From contig NZ_AUCP01000001.1 of assembly GCF_000429825.1 (NCBI RefSeq), forward strand, positions 372,001 through 436,000: a DNA stretch of 64,000 nucleotides, in the 5' to 3' direction. Below are positions 7,526-17,021 of this stretch, in pieces. Made by a program: the position numbers and the translations under genes. This DNA is from Cohnella thermotolerans DSM 17683. GTDB taxonomy: Bacteria; Bacillota; Bacilli; Paenibacillales; Paenibacillaceae. Under the pieces are notes generated by a model that made no database searches, was not told the DNA's origin, and was given only the letters and a program-made list of their open reading frames with translations. Positions within the stretch are counted from its first letter, which is position 1; every line of letters starts with the position of its first letter.

Positions 7526-9355
7526 TCAACCCTCTTTCCGCTGCTTCTCCAGGGCGATAATCTTTGTTAAAATTTGCGCGGCGCGCAAAGGATCGCCTTG
7601 TTTCTCTGCACGATGCATTTCCTCGTACATCTGCTCGATTGTCGAAGCCGCATCCACGGATTCGATCGTGCGCAGGCAATCCTCCAGTTCCCGTTCGCCG
7701 AAGGGGACTTCGATCAGCGCGATGGCGCTGGCCGCCCGCTCCAGGCGATCGTCCTGCAAATATGCGATGAACCGGCCGAAATCCGGATCGTTGCCTTGCG
7801 AATAATAGCTATATAAATAAGCGGCGATGGCCGCGTGATCCTCGACATGAAAACGATCCCCCAGCCGGTTCTGGACGAGGAACGCCGTCTGCGCATCCTG
7901 CATCATCCAGGAGATGAGCTGCCGTTCCGCTTGCACGAACGCCGGCTCGAGAGGAGGGTGTTTGGTTGAAAATCGGTATTTATTCCATACATTATTCCAC
8001 GTTCCGTCCGGAATATCCCCAGACGTTCCCAATTTCTCTTGTCTGCGGATGTCCGCGACTTCCTGCTTCAGCGAATCGACCGATACGCCGAATTCCTGCG
8101 ACAGCTCCTTCAGAATCAATTCCCGTTCCGTCGGGGAATCCCGGCGGGCGACGAGCCGGACCGCGTCCCGCAGATACCGGATCTTCCCATCTTCCTCTAG
8201 GAGTATATGGGATTTCCTTAAATAGATGAGCTGAAATTTGACCGCCGATACGGCGCCTTCCACGATCTCCCGGACGAAAGCTTCCGGACCGTGCGTTCCG
8301 ATGTATTCGTCGGGATCCATCCCTTGCGGCAGCAAGCCGACCCGAACCCGGAAGCCCGCGTTCTCCAGCAGCGGCAAGCTCTTGTAAGCTGCGGCTTGTC
8401 CGGCGTTGTCGCCGTCGTAGCAGACGATCGCTTCGTCCGCGAACCTTCGCAGCAGGGCCGCATGCTCGGCGGTTAACGCCGTCCCCATCGTGGCGACCCC
8501 GTTCTCGACGCCCGCGGACCAGGCCTTGATGACGTCGACGTAGCCTTCGAACAGGACGACCTGACGCGTCTTGCGAATGGCGCTGCGCGCTTCGTATAGC
8601 CGGTACAGCGTCCGGCTCTTGGCGAACAGCGGCGTCTCCGGCGAGTTCAGATACTTCGGCTGCCCGTCCGACATCAGCCTTCCCGCGAACGCGATGACGC
8701 GCCCTTCGTTGCCGTGGATCGGGAACATGACCCGGTCGCGGAAGCGGTCGACGTAGCCGTCGCCGTCGTGCTTGGCCGACAGCAGCCCGCCCTTCTCCAT
8801 CTCCGGCAGTTCGAAGCCGTTCCGCTGGAGCGCCTGCGCGAGCGTATCCCAGCGGGAAGGCGCGTAGCCGAGGCCGAATTCCTCGATCAGCTTGTCTGTA
8901 AAGCCGCGGGACCGCAAGTAATCCATCGCGGGCTTGCCGGCCGCGGTATTGCGCAGCACGTAATGGTAAAGCTTCTTCGCGAAGCCGTTCGCCTCAAGAA
9001 GCTTCTCCCTCTCCTTCTGCCGCGGGGACGGTTCCTCCCCTTCCTTGGCCGCCGACCAAGAGACGGGAATGCCGGCCTCCTCGGCCAGCCGCTTGACGGC
9101 TTCGGGAAACGTCTCGTTCTCCATCTCCATGACGAACTTGATGACGTTGCCGCCTTTGCCGCAGCCGTAGCAGTGAAAAATTTGCTTCTCCGGGGTAACC
9201 GTAAACGAAGGCGTCTTCTCGGAGTGGAACGGGCAAAGTCCCTTCAGATACTTGCCCTGCTTGGTCAGGTGGACGTAACGCCCAACCGTCTCCGCGATGT
9301 CGAAACGGCGCAAAATCTCGTCGATGGTCGCTTGTGGAATCATGCCGTTGTTCAT
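7526..9355 (-). CDS. dnaG: DNA primase
   Basis: Makes RNA primers for the replication fork. The product is 609 residues. The N-terminal CHC2 zinc finger has Cys41, His44, Cys62 and Cys65 (LCPFH and CYGCG). The Toprim core contains LFEGYVDVI and CYDGDNAG. The C-terminal part is the helicase-binding region. The open frame extends to 9472, but the ATG at 9355 was chosen because GAAGGTGG lies 9 nt upstream and family similarity begins just after. An ATG four codons later is an alternative. It is followed directly by rpoD. Confidence 0.97.
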   Translation of the reverse strand: MNNGMIPQATIDEILRRFDIAETVGRYVHLTKQGKYLKGLCPFHSEKTPSFTVTPEKQIFHCYGCGKGGNVIKFVMEMENETFPEAVKRLAEEAGIPVSWSAAKEGEEPSPRQKEREKLLEANGFAKKLYHYVLRNTAAGKPAMDYLRSRGFTDKLIEEFGLGYAPSRWDTLAQALQRNGFELPEMEKGGLLSAKHDGDGYVDRFRDRVMFPIHGNEGRVIAFAGRLMSDGQPKYLNSPETPLFAKSRTLYRLYEARSAIRKTRQVVLFEGYVDVIKAWSAGVENGVATMGTALTAEHAALLRRFADEAIVCYDGDNAGQAAAYKSLPLLENAGFRVRVGLLPQGMDPDEYIGTHGPEAFVREIVEGAVSAVKFQLIYLRKSHILLEEDGKIRYLRDAVRLVARRDSPTERELILKELSQEFGVSVDSLKQEVADIRRQEKLGTSGDIPDGTWNNVWNKYRFSTKHPPLEPAFVQAERQLISWMMQDAQTAFLVQNRLGDRFHVEDHAAIAAYLYSYYSQGNDPDFGRFIAYLQDDRLERAASAIALIEVPFGERELEDCLRTIESVDAASTIEQMYEEMHRAEKQGDPLRAAQILTKIIALEKQRKEG

Positions 9356-9490
9356 ACTTTGAGTCCACCTTCTCTTACGCGATTCGTCCAAGACACCAAA
9401 AGCCGATCTCTTCGGAATCTTTCGCCCGACGGTTCCGCCCGGACCGTTCGCCCGAGCGGAACCATTAGACACGGCACGTAATACAATTCG

Positions 9491-9961
9491 CTAAGGTTGC
9501 CGATTCTCCTGCATCCCCCGCAATAGAAAAGTCAGTTTTTGTTGGAATCTGGCGCGGTCTTCGTCGGTGAAAGGCGGCGGACCCTTGGTGCGCTTGCCTC
9601 CGCGGCGCATCCGGGCCGAATGGTGCCGCTGCGCGAGCAGTCCGTCGATATCGGACTCCCCGATCTGGCGTCCGCGCGGCGTCAGCACCGCTGCGCCCCG
9701 GGCCAGCCCGAGCGCGGCCAATCCGTAGTCGCCGGTGACGAGCACGTCCGACGGCTTGATCGCGTTCGCGATATACAGGTCGGCCGCCTGATCGGAAGCG
9801 TCCACCGTAACGACTTCGACGCCGGGCTCGGCTTCGAGCCGATGGGCGTGCGACGACACCATCAGCGCCGTTGCGCCGCAGCTTCGGACCGTTCGGGCGA
9901 TTTCCGGCTTGACCGGACAAGCGTCGCCGTCGACCACTACCCGATTTTTCAACGGGATCAT
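9491..9961 (-). CDS. yqxD: YaiI/YqxD family (DUF188) protein
   Basis: Small protein of 156 residues with the family signature VDGDACPVKPEI at the N terminus and VTGDYGLAALGL and TPRGRQIGE further on, which give it a PIN/NYN-like, putative nuclease fold. The function is not established. The C-terminal 40 residues are basic. It sits between yqfL and dnaG as in B. subtilis. The ATG start has only a weak GTGGTGATG upstream, so the start is moderately sure. Confidence 0.88.
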   Translation of the reverse strand: MIPLKNRVVVDGDACPVKPEIARTVRSCGATALMVSSHAHRLEAEPGVEVVTVDASDQAADLYIANAIKPSDVLVTGDYGLAALGLARGAAVLTPRGRQIGESDIDGLLAQRHHSARMRRGGKRTKGPPPFTDEDRARFQQKLTFLLRGMQENRQP

Positions 9962-10000
9962 CCGACATCACCACATATCCCGTCCAATGTTTGCCGTATT

Positions 10001-10006
10001 ATTATA
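10001..10006 (-). promoter_or_regulatory. Possible -10 box upstream of yqxD/dnaG
   Basis: TATAAT on the minus strand, about 40 bases upstream of the yqxD start, in the only AT-rich part of this gap. No convincing -35 box is at the right distance, so the call is tentative. The rest of the 9962-10222 gap holds only the yqfL terminator. Confidence 0.35.
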
Positions 10007-10145
10007 TACGCTAAACGGGCGCAAAATCCTGCCTGCGCCCCATTAAATTTTAAAATGATATACCTTGCGCCCGACGATGTCAAGACCTCAGCCTTAATTC
10101 TGTGGATTTTTTGTCAAAAGTTCCCTTCGAGCCTCTTCATGCAAC

Positions 10146-10176
10146 AACCAGCCGAACCGCGAACGGCAGGCTGGTT
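10146..10176 (-). terminator. Probable terminator after yqfL
   Basis: An 8-bp stem AACCAGCC/GGCTGGTT with a 15-nt loop, followed on the minus strand by GTTGC. The U-tract is poor, so efficiency is uncertain. Confidence 0.45.
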
Positions 10177-10222
10177 GAAGGTTGAAGCGCTTGTCGAAAA
10201 ATCGGATCGGCCGCGGCCGACG

Positions 10223-11032
10223 TTATTCCTTCTCCAGATACTCGATGATCAGACTGGCCGTCTCCTCGACCGCCTTGTTCGACACGTCGATGACGAAGCA
10301 CCCGATCTTCTTCATAATCTGGCTCGCGTATTCGAGCTCCTGCTCGATTCGGGCCGTCGTCGCATAGGAGGCGGAATCCGGCAGGCCGAGCGCCTTGAGC
10401 CGTTCCTTGCGGATGGCGTTCAGGGCGTCGGTGCGGATCGTCAGCCCGATGACCTTGCGCGGGTTGACGAGGAACAGCTCCCGCGGAGGAACGAGCTCCG
10501 GCACGAGCGGAACGTTCGCGACCTTGTACGTTTTGTGTGCGAGCACCATGGACAGGGGCGTCTTCGACGTGCGCGACACGCCCGTCAGCACGAGGTCCGC
10601 CTTCATGATGCCGGTCACGTCCCGGGCGTCGTCGTAGCGGACCGCGAATTCGACCGCCTCCACCTTGCGGAAGTAGCTCGCGTCCAGCACGTGGTTCAAG
10701 CCGGGCTCATGACGCGAAGGGCGGCCGAACATCCGCTCCATGTTGTCGATCAGCGGTCCGAGCAAGTCGATCGTGACGATTCCGCGCGCCGCCGCCCGCT
10801 CGTTCATATATTCGCGCAAGCGCGGAATCACGAGCGTGTACAACAGAATGCCGTGGTCGCTTGCGGCCATATCCAGCACGGCGTCGATCGCTTCGATCGT
10901 CTGAATGAAGCCGACTCTCCGGATATGAACGTGAAGCGGATGGAACTGCGCCGCCGCCGCCCGCACGGCCAATTCGCCGGTATCGCCGGCGGAGTCGGAG
11001 ACGACGTACACCGTTACGTTTTCGGACGACAT
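10223..11032 (-). CDS. yqfL: PPDK regulatory protein family kinase/pyrophosphorylase
   Basis: DUF299/PPSR family protein of 269 residues, a bifunctional ADP-dependent kinase and phosphate-dependent pyrophosphorylase. In relatives it controls pyruvate phosphate dikinase or PEP synthetase; in B. subtilis YqfL is linked to gluconeogenesis. The P-loop-like motif GVSRTSKTPLS lies near residue 150, and VVSDSAGDTGE marks the N terminus. The ATG at 11032 was preferred over the GTG at 11041, which would overlap the GGAGG ribosome binding site. It lies 21 bases downstream of glyS. Confidence 0.9.
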   Translation of the reverse strand: MSSENVTVYVVSDSAGDTGELAVRAAAAQFHPLHVHIRRVGFIQTIEAIDAVLDMAASDHGILLYTLVIPRLREYMNERAAARGIVTIDLLGPLIDNMERMFGRPSRHEPGLNHVLDASYFRKVEAVEFAVRYDDARDVTGIMKADLVLTGVSRTSKTPLSMVLAHKTYKVANVPLVPELVPPRELFLVNPRKVIGLTIRTDALNAIRKERLKALGLPDSASYATTARIEQELEYASQIMKKIGCFVIDVSNKAVEETASLIIEYLEKE

Positions 11033-11053
11033 CGGCCTCACCTCCCTAACGGA

Positions 11054-13141
11054 TTAACCGACCCACTTGGAGAAATCCGCGAACGACTTCACGTCGTCCG
11101 CAATGCTGGCGAGCAGCGCCAGACGGTTGCGGCGGACGGCTTCGTCTTCGGCCATGACCATGACCGCGTCGAAAAATGCGCCTACGGCATTCGTCAGCGA
11201 ACGCAGCGCTTCGAGCGCATCCGCCATCCGCGCTTCGACAAGCGCCTTGGCGAATTGGCCGTGCGCGTTCTGCCAAGCCTCGTACAGCGCCCCTTCGGCG
11301 GCGTCCTGGAACAAGCGGACGTCCACAAGACGGGATTCGTCGGCTTTCGCGGCGAGGTTGCAGACGCGGTTGAACGCCTCGACGGCCGGCCGGAACGCTT
11401 CCTTGCGGCTGTCTGCGGTCTCGGCCTGCAGCGCCTGCGCCCGCAGCAAGGTGCGGCGGACGTCGTCGCAGCCCGCGCTGAGCACCGCGTCGATCACGTC
11501 GTAGCGAATTTGCTGCTCGGTCAGCACGTTCTTGACCCGGAGAGAGAAGAATTCGTTCAGATCCTTCACAATATCGTACGCTTCGCGCTTCAGCGGACGG
11601 GCTGCGGCTTGCGCATCGAGTCCGATCTGGAACAACTCCGGCAGCGGCAGCTCCAGCTCGTGCGCCAACAGCGTGGAGACGATGCCCGCCGCCTGGCGGC
11701 GCAGCGCGTAAGGGTCCTGCGAGCCGGTCGGCACGATGCCGATCGAGAAGCAGCCGACGATCGTATCGAGCTTGTCGGCGATGCCGACGATCGCGCCGAC
11801 GAGCGAAGCCGGCGGCGTGTCGCCCGCGTTGCGCGGCGAATAGTGCTCGTTGATCGCCCGGGCTACGGCGTCCTTCTCCCCGGCCTTGCGGGCGTAATCT
11901 TCGCCCATGATTCCTTGCAGCTCGGGGAATTCGTACACCATTTGGGTGACCAGGTCGAATTTGCACAGCTCGGCCGTGCGGTCGACTTCGGCCCGAACCG
12001 CATCGTCCACGCGGAGCCGCTGGGCCAACCGGTCGGAAATGGCCCGAACGCGTCGAACTTTGTCAGCGACCGTACCCAATTCCTCGTGGTAGACGATGTT
12101 TTCCAGCTTCGCAAGGAATTCCGGAATTTTGACCTTCTGGTCTTCCTCGTAGAAAAACTTCGCGTCCGACAGACGCGCCCGCAGCACCTTCTCGTTCCCT
12201 TTCGCCACGACGTCAAGCGACAGCGCGTCGCCGTTGCGAACGGTGACGAAATGCGGCTGCAGCTTGCCTTCCGCGTTCAGCACCGGGAAGTAGCGCTGAT
12301 GCTCGCGCATCGACGTGATGAGCACTTCCTGCGGGATGTTCAGGAACGAAGGGTCGAACGAACCGGTCAGCACGGTCGGCGTCTCGACGAGGAACAGCAC
12401 TTCCTCCAGCAGATCGTCCTTCACCGCGATGTGCCAGCCGCGTTCCTTCGCCAGCTGCTCGATGCCGGCGACGATGGCCGCCTGGCGCTCCTCGACGTCC
12501 GCGATGACGTGCTGCTCGCGCAGCTTCGCCAAATATTGCGAAGGCTCGCCGATGACGGCGTCGCTGCCGAGGAATCGGTGCCCGCGGGAAACGTTGCCGG
12601 TCGCAACGCCGGCGATCTCGAACGGCACGACTTCGGAACCGAACAGCGCCACCAGCCAGCGTATCGGCCGGACGTAACGCAGCTCGTAGGAGCCCCAGCG
12701 CATGTTCTTCGGGAACGTCAGCGATGTGGCCAGCGCGGGCAGCGCCTCCGGCAGCAGCGCCGCGGTCTCGACGCCGACGCTCGACTTGTTGGCGTATACG
12801 TACTCCACGCCGCCGAGCTCCTTGAAGAACAGCGCTTCCGGCTCCACGCCCTGGCTGCGCGCGAAGCCGAGCGCAGCCTTCGTCCAGGCGCCGGACTCGT
12901 CTAGCGCGATTTTGCGGGCCGGTCCCTTGACTTCCTCGCTGACGTCCGCCTGCTTCTCCGACAGCTCCGTCACGAGGACGGCGAGACGGCGGGGCGTCGC
13001 GTAGGCCTTCACTTCTTTGTACCCCAAACGGCTGCTTTCGAGCCATTTCTCCGTTTTATCCTTCAACTGGTCCATCGCGGCCCGCACGAAGCGCGCCGGC
13101 ACCTCTTCCAGCCCGATCTCGAGCAGCAGGTCCTTAGCCAT
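11054..13141 (-). CDS. glyS: Glycine--tRNA ligase beta subunit
   Basis: Beta chain of the alpha2-beta2 bacterial glycyl-tRNA synthetase, 695 residues, which carries tRNA recognition and the C-terminal anticodon-binding domain. The start [19 protein letters not shown] is typical, as are the internal [10 protein letters not shown] and [13 protein letters not shown] blocks. The ATG overlaps the glyQ stop by 8 bases, so the two subunits are translationally coupled. Expression should follow the glycyl T-box upstream of glyQ. Confidence 0.97.
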   Translation of the reverse strand: MAKDLLLEIGLEEVPARFVRAAMDQLKDKTEKWLESSRLGYKEVKAYATPRRLAVLVTELSEKQADVSEEVKGPARKIALDESGAWTKAALGFARSQGVEPEALFFKELGGVEYVYANKSSVGVETAALLPEALPALATSLTFPKNMRWGSYELRYVRPIRWLVALFGSEVVPFEIAGVATGNVSRGHRFLGSDAVIGEPSQYLAKLREQHVIADVEERQAAIVAGIEQLAKERGWHIAVKDDLLEEVLFLVETPTVLTGSFDPSFLNIPQEVLITSMREHQRYFPVLNAEGKLQPHFVTVRNGDALSLDVVAKGNEKVLRARLSDAKFFYEEDQKVKIPEFLAKLENIVYHEELGTVADKVRRVRAISDRLAQRLRVDDAVRAEVDRTAELCKFDLVTQMVYEFPELQGIMGEDYARKAGEKDAVARAINEHYSPRNAGDTPPASLVGAIVGIADKLDTIVGCFSIGIVPTGSQDPYALRRQAAGIVSTLLAHELELPLPELFQIGLDAQAAARPLKREAYDIVKDLNEFFSLRVKNVLTEQQIRYDVIDAVLSAGCDDVRRTLLRAQALQAETADSRKEAFRPAVEAFNRVCNLAAKADESRLVDVRLFQDAAEGALYEAWQNAHGQFAKALVEARMADALEALRSLTNAVGAFFDAVMVMAEDEAVRRNRLALLASIADDVKSFADFSKWVG

Positions 13142-14030
13142 CGATCTCCACTCCTTTCTTCAGCAGCGGGAAGCCGAGCCGTTCGCGCTCCTGCAGGAAA
13201 GTCGCGGCCACCTGCCGCGCCAGATTGCGGACCCGTCCGATATAGCCTGTGCGCTCCGTGACGCTGATCGCGCCGCGCGCGTCCAGCAGGTTGAACGTAT
13301 GCGAGCATTTGAGCACGTAGTCGTAGGCCGGGAAAACGAGGTTCTCGTCCATCGCCCGCTTCGCTTCGGCTTCATACGTCGAGAACAGCTGGAACAGCAT
13401 CGGAACGTCGGACACCTCGAACGTATATTTGGAATGCTCGTATTCCGGATGCTTGAAGACGTCGCCGTAGGTGACGCCGTCCACCCATTCCAGGTCGAAT
13501 ACGTTTTCCTTCTCCTGAATGTAGGAGGCGAGACGCTCCATGCCGTAGGTGATCTCTACGGCCACGGGATGGCAGTCGATGCCGCCGACCTGCTGGAAGT
13601 AGGTAAACTGGGTCACTTCCATGCCGTCCAGCCACACTTCCCAACCGAGCCCCCACGCGCCGAGCGTCGGCGATTCCCAGTTGTCTTCGACGAACCGGAT
13701 GTCGTGGTGGCGCGGATCGATGCCGAGCCGGCTCAGGCTTTCCAGGTACAGCTCCTGGATGTTGTCCGGGGACGGCTTCATGATGACCTGGAACTGATGA
13801 TGCTGGTACAGGCGGTTCGGGTTCTCCCCGTAGCGGCCGTCCGCCGGCCGGCGGGAAGGCTCCACGTAAGCGACGTTCCACGGCTCCGGACCGATCGCGC
13901 GCAGGAACGTCATCGGGTTCATCGTTCCGGCGCCCTTCTCCACGTCGTACGGCTGCACGACGATGCAGTTCTGTTCCGCCCAGAACTGCTGCAGCGTCAG
14001 CGTCATTTGCTGAAAATTCATGTCTGGCAC
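13134..14030 (-). CDS. glyQ: Glycine--tRNA ligase alpha subunit
   Basis: Catalytic alpha chain of glycyl-tRNA synthetase, 298 residues. It begins [19 protein letters not shown] and contains [18 protein letters not shown] and [18 protein letters not shown], all diagnostic of the family. AAAAGGAG lies about 11 nt upstream of the ATG. Transcription is controlled by the T-box leader at 14094-14382: uncharged tRNA-Gly should prevent termination. glyS follows with an 8-nt overlap. Confidence 0.98.
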   Translation of the reverse strand: MPDMNFQQMTLTLQQFWAEQNCIVVQPYDVEKGAGTMNPMTFLRAIGPEPWNVAYVEPSRRPADGRYGENPNRLYQHHQFQVIMKPSPDNIQELYLESLSRLGIDPRHHDIRFVEDNWESPTLGAWGLGWEVWLDGMEVTQFTYFQQVGGIDCHPVAVEITYGMERLASYIQEKENVFDLEWVDGVTYGDVFKHPEYEHSKYTFEVSDVPMLFQLFSTYEAEAKRAMDENLVFPAYDYVLKCSHTFNLLDARGAISVTERTGYIGRVRNLARQVAATFLQERERLGFPLLKKGVEIDG

Positions 14031-14093
14031 TCGCTCCTTTTATATTCCCTCAAGCGGGCTGAATTCGGGCGTTCGCGGGAATCGTCGGAATGC

Positions 14094-14382
14094 AAAAAAC
14101 CCCCGTCCCACGTCTGCCCGTTGCAGACGTAGGGACGGGAGCGTATGTCCCGCGGTTCCACCCTACTTGGCTTCCGGCCTTAAGTTCGCGCGAACCTTCC
14201 GCATCCCGGGGACGCTTCGGTCCGGCGCGCGCCGAAAACCCGCTCTTTCACGCCTAGCGGCCATCTCTCCGGAGCGCCATGTTCGCCGGTTCGTCGCGCC
14301 GGGCTCGCACCTTCCCCGGCTCGCTGCGGTTGCCGACGGGCAACCGGCTACTTTCTCCTTCATCGAGAGCATATCCGTTTGT
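14094..14382 (-). promoter_or_regulatory. T-box leader controlling glyQS
   Basis: On the minus strand the leader begins with a stem I 5' strand (AAGGAGAAAGTAG) and has the AGGTGCGAGCC distal element. The invariant AGGGTGGAACCGCGGG T-box lies near 14150-14165. It ends in a strong terminator, CCCGTCCC stems around an ACGTCTG/CAGACGT arm followed by TTTTTTG, at 14094-14141. A GGC triplet near 14276-14278 could be the glycine specifier, but that position is inferred. The downstream gene makes the glycyl assignment secure. Confidence 0.92.
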
Positions 14383-14388
14383 AGGCTC

Positions 14389-14418
14389 ATTCTATCTTAT
14401 CGGGGCGCCGCGTGTCAA
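14389..14418 (-). promoter_or_regulatory. Sigma-A promoter of the glyQS T-box transcript
   Basis: A perfect -35 TTGACA (14413-14418), an 18-nt spacer and a -10 TAGAAT (14389-14394) on the minus strand place the start about 7 bases before the T-box leader. Confidence 0.88.
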
Positions 14419-14541
14419 ACGTCCGGCTCGTCGATTGATGTGGCAGCAAGGCGTCTCCATCTACCATTGCGGTATGCGTCGTTATAACGGCGTTCAACGC
14501 CTCACGCCGGGAAAGTGCTGCCGTCCCGCGCTGGCGCTCTC

Positions 14542-14626
14542 AAGCTTGCCCTTCCTAAGCTTGCCTCCCTAAGCTCATCTTATTAAGCCTGCCTCCCTAA
14601 GCTTGCCTCCCTAAGCTTGCCTCCCT
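14542..14626. repeat. 14-bp tandem repeat array
   Basis: Six head-to-tail units of consensus AAGCTTGCCTCCCT. Three are exact, at 14557, 14599 and 14613. One has a single change, and those at 14542 and 14571 are degenerate. The array ends where the 185-bp element copy B begins, sharing its first two bases. Confidence 0.85.
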
Positions 14627-14809
14627 AACGAACCGTAGCGTTCTTATGAGCGTCTAAATTGTTCTTTTGAAGTTTTAACGAACCGAAAACACGTTAATGA
14701 GGACCAAATTCGAGAAAATGCCGCCCAATGTATGGAATAGCGACGCTGGAGTTCGTTACAATTTCAAAACACGTGATTTTGTGCAAATAAGGTGTACTGA
14801 GTTCGTTAG
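14625..14809 (+). repeat. 185-bp intergenic repeat element, copy B
   Basis: The same length and orientation as copy A at 2681-2865, with about 71% identical positions by hand count and no gaps needed. It has CTAACGAA at the left end, TTCGTTAG at the right, and an inner pair TAACGAAC (14676-14683) / GTTCGTTA (14751-14758) at the same offset as in copy A. The right half is best conserved, including an identical run from GGAGTTCGTTA into ACAATTTCAAAAC. It occupies most of the glyQS-recO gap. Confidence 0.8.
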
Positions 14810-14866
14810 GCATCGGTTCGTTAACGCGGTTCGCAATGAACGCATTCTAATTGCAACGCCGGCATG

Positions 14867-15814
14867 TTAGGAATCCGCATCCCGCCGCGGCTCCGCTTGC
14901 GGCGTCGGCAGCCCGCCAAGCGCATCCGCTGGCCGATCGGTCGCCGTTTCCGCCGACCTTCCGTGCGACGCTTCCGATGCCCGTTCAGTCGCCGCTTCCG
15001 CCGGCGGCTCCAGTTCCGCCTCCGCTTGCGCCGCAGCGTTCCGCGCCGCGCGAGGCTCCGGCGAAGCCAGCTCGGCCATCTTCTCCCATTGATCGAGAAA
15101 ATGCTGCGACTTCAGCTTCAGCCCGAGATGATGATCCAGCCATTTGCGCATCGCCCGGCGAAGCTGCTTCTTGTAAACGTCCTTGACGCTAATCTGCCCG
15201 AGCCTGCGAAGGTCTAGCGCCGCGAACAGCCGCAGCAGCTTCCACACCGTCTCGCCAAGCTCCATCGCCGTCGGGTCCTTGTGCCTGCATCGGCCGCAGA
15301 GCGCTCCGCCAGCGGCCGGACTGAACCGGAACGGCGCGTCGGTCCTCCCGCAGCTTGCGCACTCGTTCAACACGGGCGCGTAGCCGACGACGGCGAATAT
15401 TTTCATCTCGAAGGCGCGGATGACGATCTCGGCGTCCTTCCCCTCCGCCAACGCGGTCAAGCAAGCTTTAAACTGGTGAAAGAGGAAGCTTCCTGCGTCC
15501 TCTTCCCCGACCGCCCGGTCGCACAGCTCCGCGGCATAGGCGGCGTAAGCGGCCGCTTCAAGCCCTTCCCGAAGCTCCCGGAACGATTCGATGATCTCGC
15601 CGCTGTTCAGCGTTCCGAGCTGACCGGATTTGTAGAAAGAGAAGTCCCCGTATGTAAACGGCTGGGCGAGCGAGGAATAGCGGCTTTTGAGCTTGCGCGC
15701 TCCCCTTACCACAATGCCCACCTTGCCGTGCGTCGGGGTCAAAATCGTAATGATTTTGTTGCCTTCCCCGTAATCCGTGCCGCGTATGACGATTCCTTCC
15801 ATCCGATAGAGCAT
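14867..15814 (-). CDS. recO: DNA repair protein RecO
   Basis: Recombination mediator that, with RecR, loads RecA on SSB-coated DNA. It begins MLYRMEGIVIRGTDYGEGNK (OB-fold). A zinc-binding CASCGR...CGRCR segment lies near residues 151-178. The product is 315 residues against about 255 in B. subtilis. The extra 60 or so C-terminal residues are Ala/Glu/Pro/Arg-rich and low in complexity, and are not part of the known fold. A frame-preserving, GC-rich extension of the 3' end is the simplest reading. It follows yqzL and era in the conserved order. Confidence 0.94.
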   Translation of the reverse strand: MLYRMEGIVIRGTDYGEGNKIITILTPTHGKVGIVVRGARKLKSRYSSLAQPFTYGDFSFYKSGQLGTLNSGEIIESFRELREGLEAAAYAAYAAELCDRAVGEEDAGSFLFHQFKACLTALAEGKDAEIVIRAFEMKIFAVVGYAPVLNECASCGRTDAPFRFSPAAGGALCGRCRHKDPTAMELGETVWKLLRLFAALDLRRLGQISVKDVYKKQLRRAMRKWLDHHLGLKLKSQHFLDQWEKMAELASPEPRAARNAAAQAEAELEPPAEAATERASEASHGRSAETATDRPADALGGLPTPQAEPRRDADS

Positions 15815-15871
15815 CGGACTCTCCTCCGTATCTGCATCCGCGCAAAGTGCGGATAAGCCGGCCGGCGCCCG

Positions 15872-16030
15872 TCAGGACGAGGCCGGCTCGGCGGCTGCTT
15901 CGCCGCCTTGCAGCTCGGCAGCCGGCTCCGGTGCGGAGCCTTCCGTTCCGAGCTCGCTCATTTCTTTGTACAGCAAGTAAGCTTCGATATCGCCGGTTCT
16001 CGTAAAAACGTGCCACGTGAAATCTCGCAC
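15872..16030 (-). CDS. yqzL: YqzL family small protein
   Basis: A 52-residue protein between era and recO, the place where B. subtilis carries yqzL. The sequence from a GTG start is MRDFTWHVFTRTGDIEAYLL, then YKEM, which fits the family pattern MxDFTWxVFxxTGxIxxYLLxKE. The GTG has GAGAGG and GAGG upstream. The remaining 28 residues are an Ala/Glu-rich tail that is probably unstructured. The function is unknown. Confidence 0.85.
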   Translation of the reverse strand: MRDFTWHVFTRTGDIEAYLLYKEMSELGTEGSAPEPAAELQGGEAAAEPASS

Positions 16031-16123
16031 GGCGCCTCATCCTCTCCCGACGGAAATGAATTGCCCGAATTCCGTCTTTAGGATGCCTCCCGAGGTCCGG
16101 CGGTATGCCTGACAATGTCTAGA

Positions 16124-17020
16124 CTATTCGTGGCGGAAGCCGAGCGATTTGAGCACCGACTCGCGGTTGCGCCAATCTTCCTTCACTTTGACCCATAGCT
16201 CGAGAAAAATTTTGGAACCCAACAACCGTTCCATGTCTTCCCGCGCGAGCTTGCCGACTTCCTTCAACATCGCCCCGTTTTTGCCGATCACGATGCCCTT
16301 CTGCGACGGCCGCTCGACGTAAATGACGGCCCCGATCCGGACGACGCCGTTGTCCTGAACGCCCATGCTCTCGATTTCGACCGCGATCGAATGAGGCACT
16401 TCTTCTCGCGTAAGCTGCAAAATTTTCTCCCGAATGAGCTCGGCGCAGACGAATTGCTCCGGATGGTCCGTCACCTGGTCGGCGGGATAATACATCGGCC
16501 CTTCCGGCAAATATTTGGCCACCTGCGCCAGCAGCGTCGAGACGTTGTTGCCGTGCATCGCCGACACCGGAACGATCTCGGTGAAGTCGTGCAGCTTGGC
16601 GTATTTCTCGATGACCGGCAGCAGCGCTTCCGGATGCACCTTGTCGATTTTGTTCAGCACGAGGAAGACGGGCGTGTCGACTTTTTTCAACTGTTCGATA
16701 ATAAACCGGTCGCCGCCGCCCAACTCCTCGGAGACGTCCGTCAGGAACAGGACGGCGTCCACCTCTTCGAGCGCGCTCGTCGCCGACTTGACCATGAAGT
16801 CCCCCAGCTTCGAGTTGGGCTTGTGAATGCCCGGCGTATCGAGGAAAACGATCTGCATCTCGTCCGTCGTGTACACGCCGTGAATTTTGTTGCGGGTCGT
16901 CTGCGGCTTATCCGACATGATCGCGATCTTCTGCCCGATCACCTGGTTCATCAGCGTCGATTTGCCGACGTTCGGACGGCCGACGATGGCTACGAACCCG
17001 GACTTGAATTTCTCCTTCAC
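16124..17020 (-). CDS. era: GTPase Era
   Basis: Ribosome-associated GTPase needed for 30S maturation, 298 residues. G-motifs are visible: GRPNVGKS (G1), DTPG (G3) and NKID (G4), with SAMHG as G5. The C-terminal KH domain contains [20 protein letters not shown], which binds the 3' end of 16S rRNA. The start lies one base from the stop of cdd, so the pair is coupled. Confidence 0.97.
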   Translation of the reverse strand: MKEKFKSGFVAIVGRPNVGKSTLMNQVIGQKIAIMSDKPQTTRNKIHGVYTTDEMQIVFLDTPGIHKPNSKLGDFMVKSATSALEEVDAVLFLTDVSEELGGGDRFIIEQLKKVDTPVFLVLNKIDKVHPEALLPVIEKYAKLHDFTEIVPVSAMHGNNVSTLLAQVAKYLPEGPMYYPADQVTDHPEQFVCAELIREKILQLTREEVPHSIAVEIESMGVQDNGVVRIGAVIYVERPSQKGIVIGKNGAMLKEVGKLAREDMERLLGSKIFLELWVKVKEDWRNRESVLKSLGFRHE

Positions 17021-17021
17021 G

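Noticed and set aside
9539-12904. Very long plus-strand open frame (over 1100 codons) opposite yqxD, yqfL and glyS
   Set aside because: It is the complementary-frame shadow of three well-identified genes in GC-rich DNA; Arg/His/Leu-rich composition and no recognised domain or ribosome binding site.
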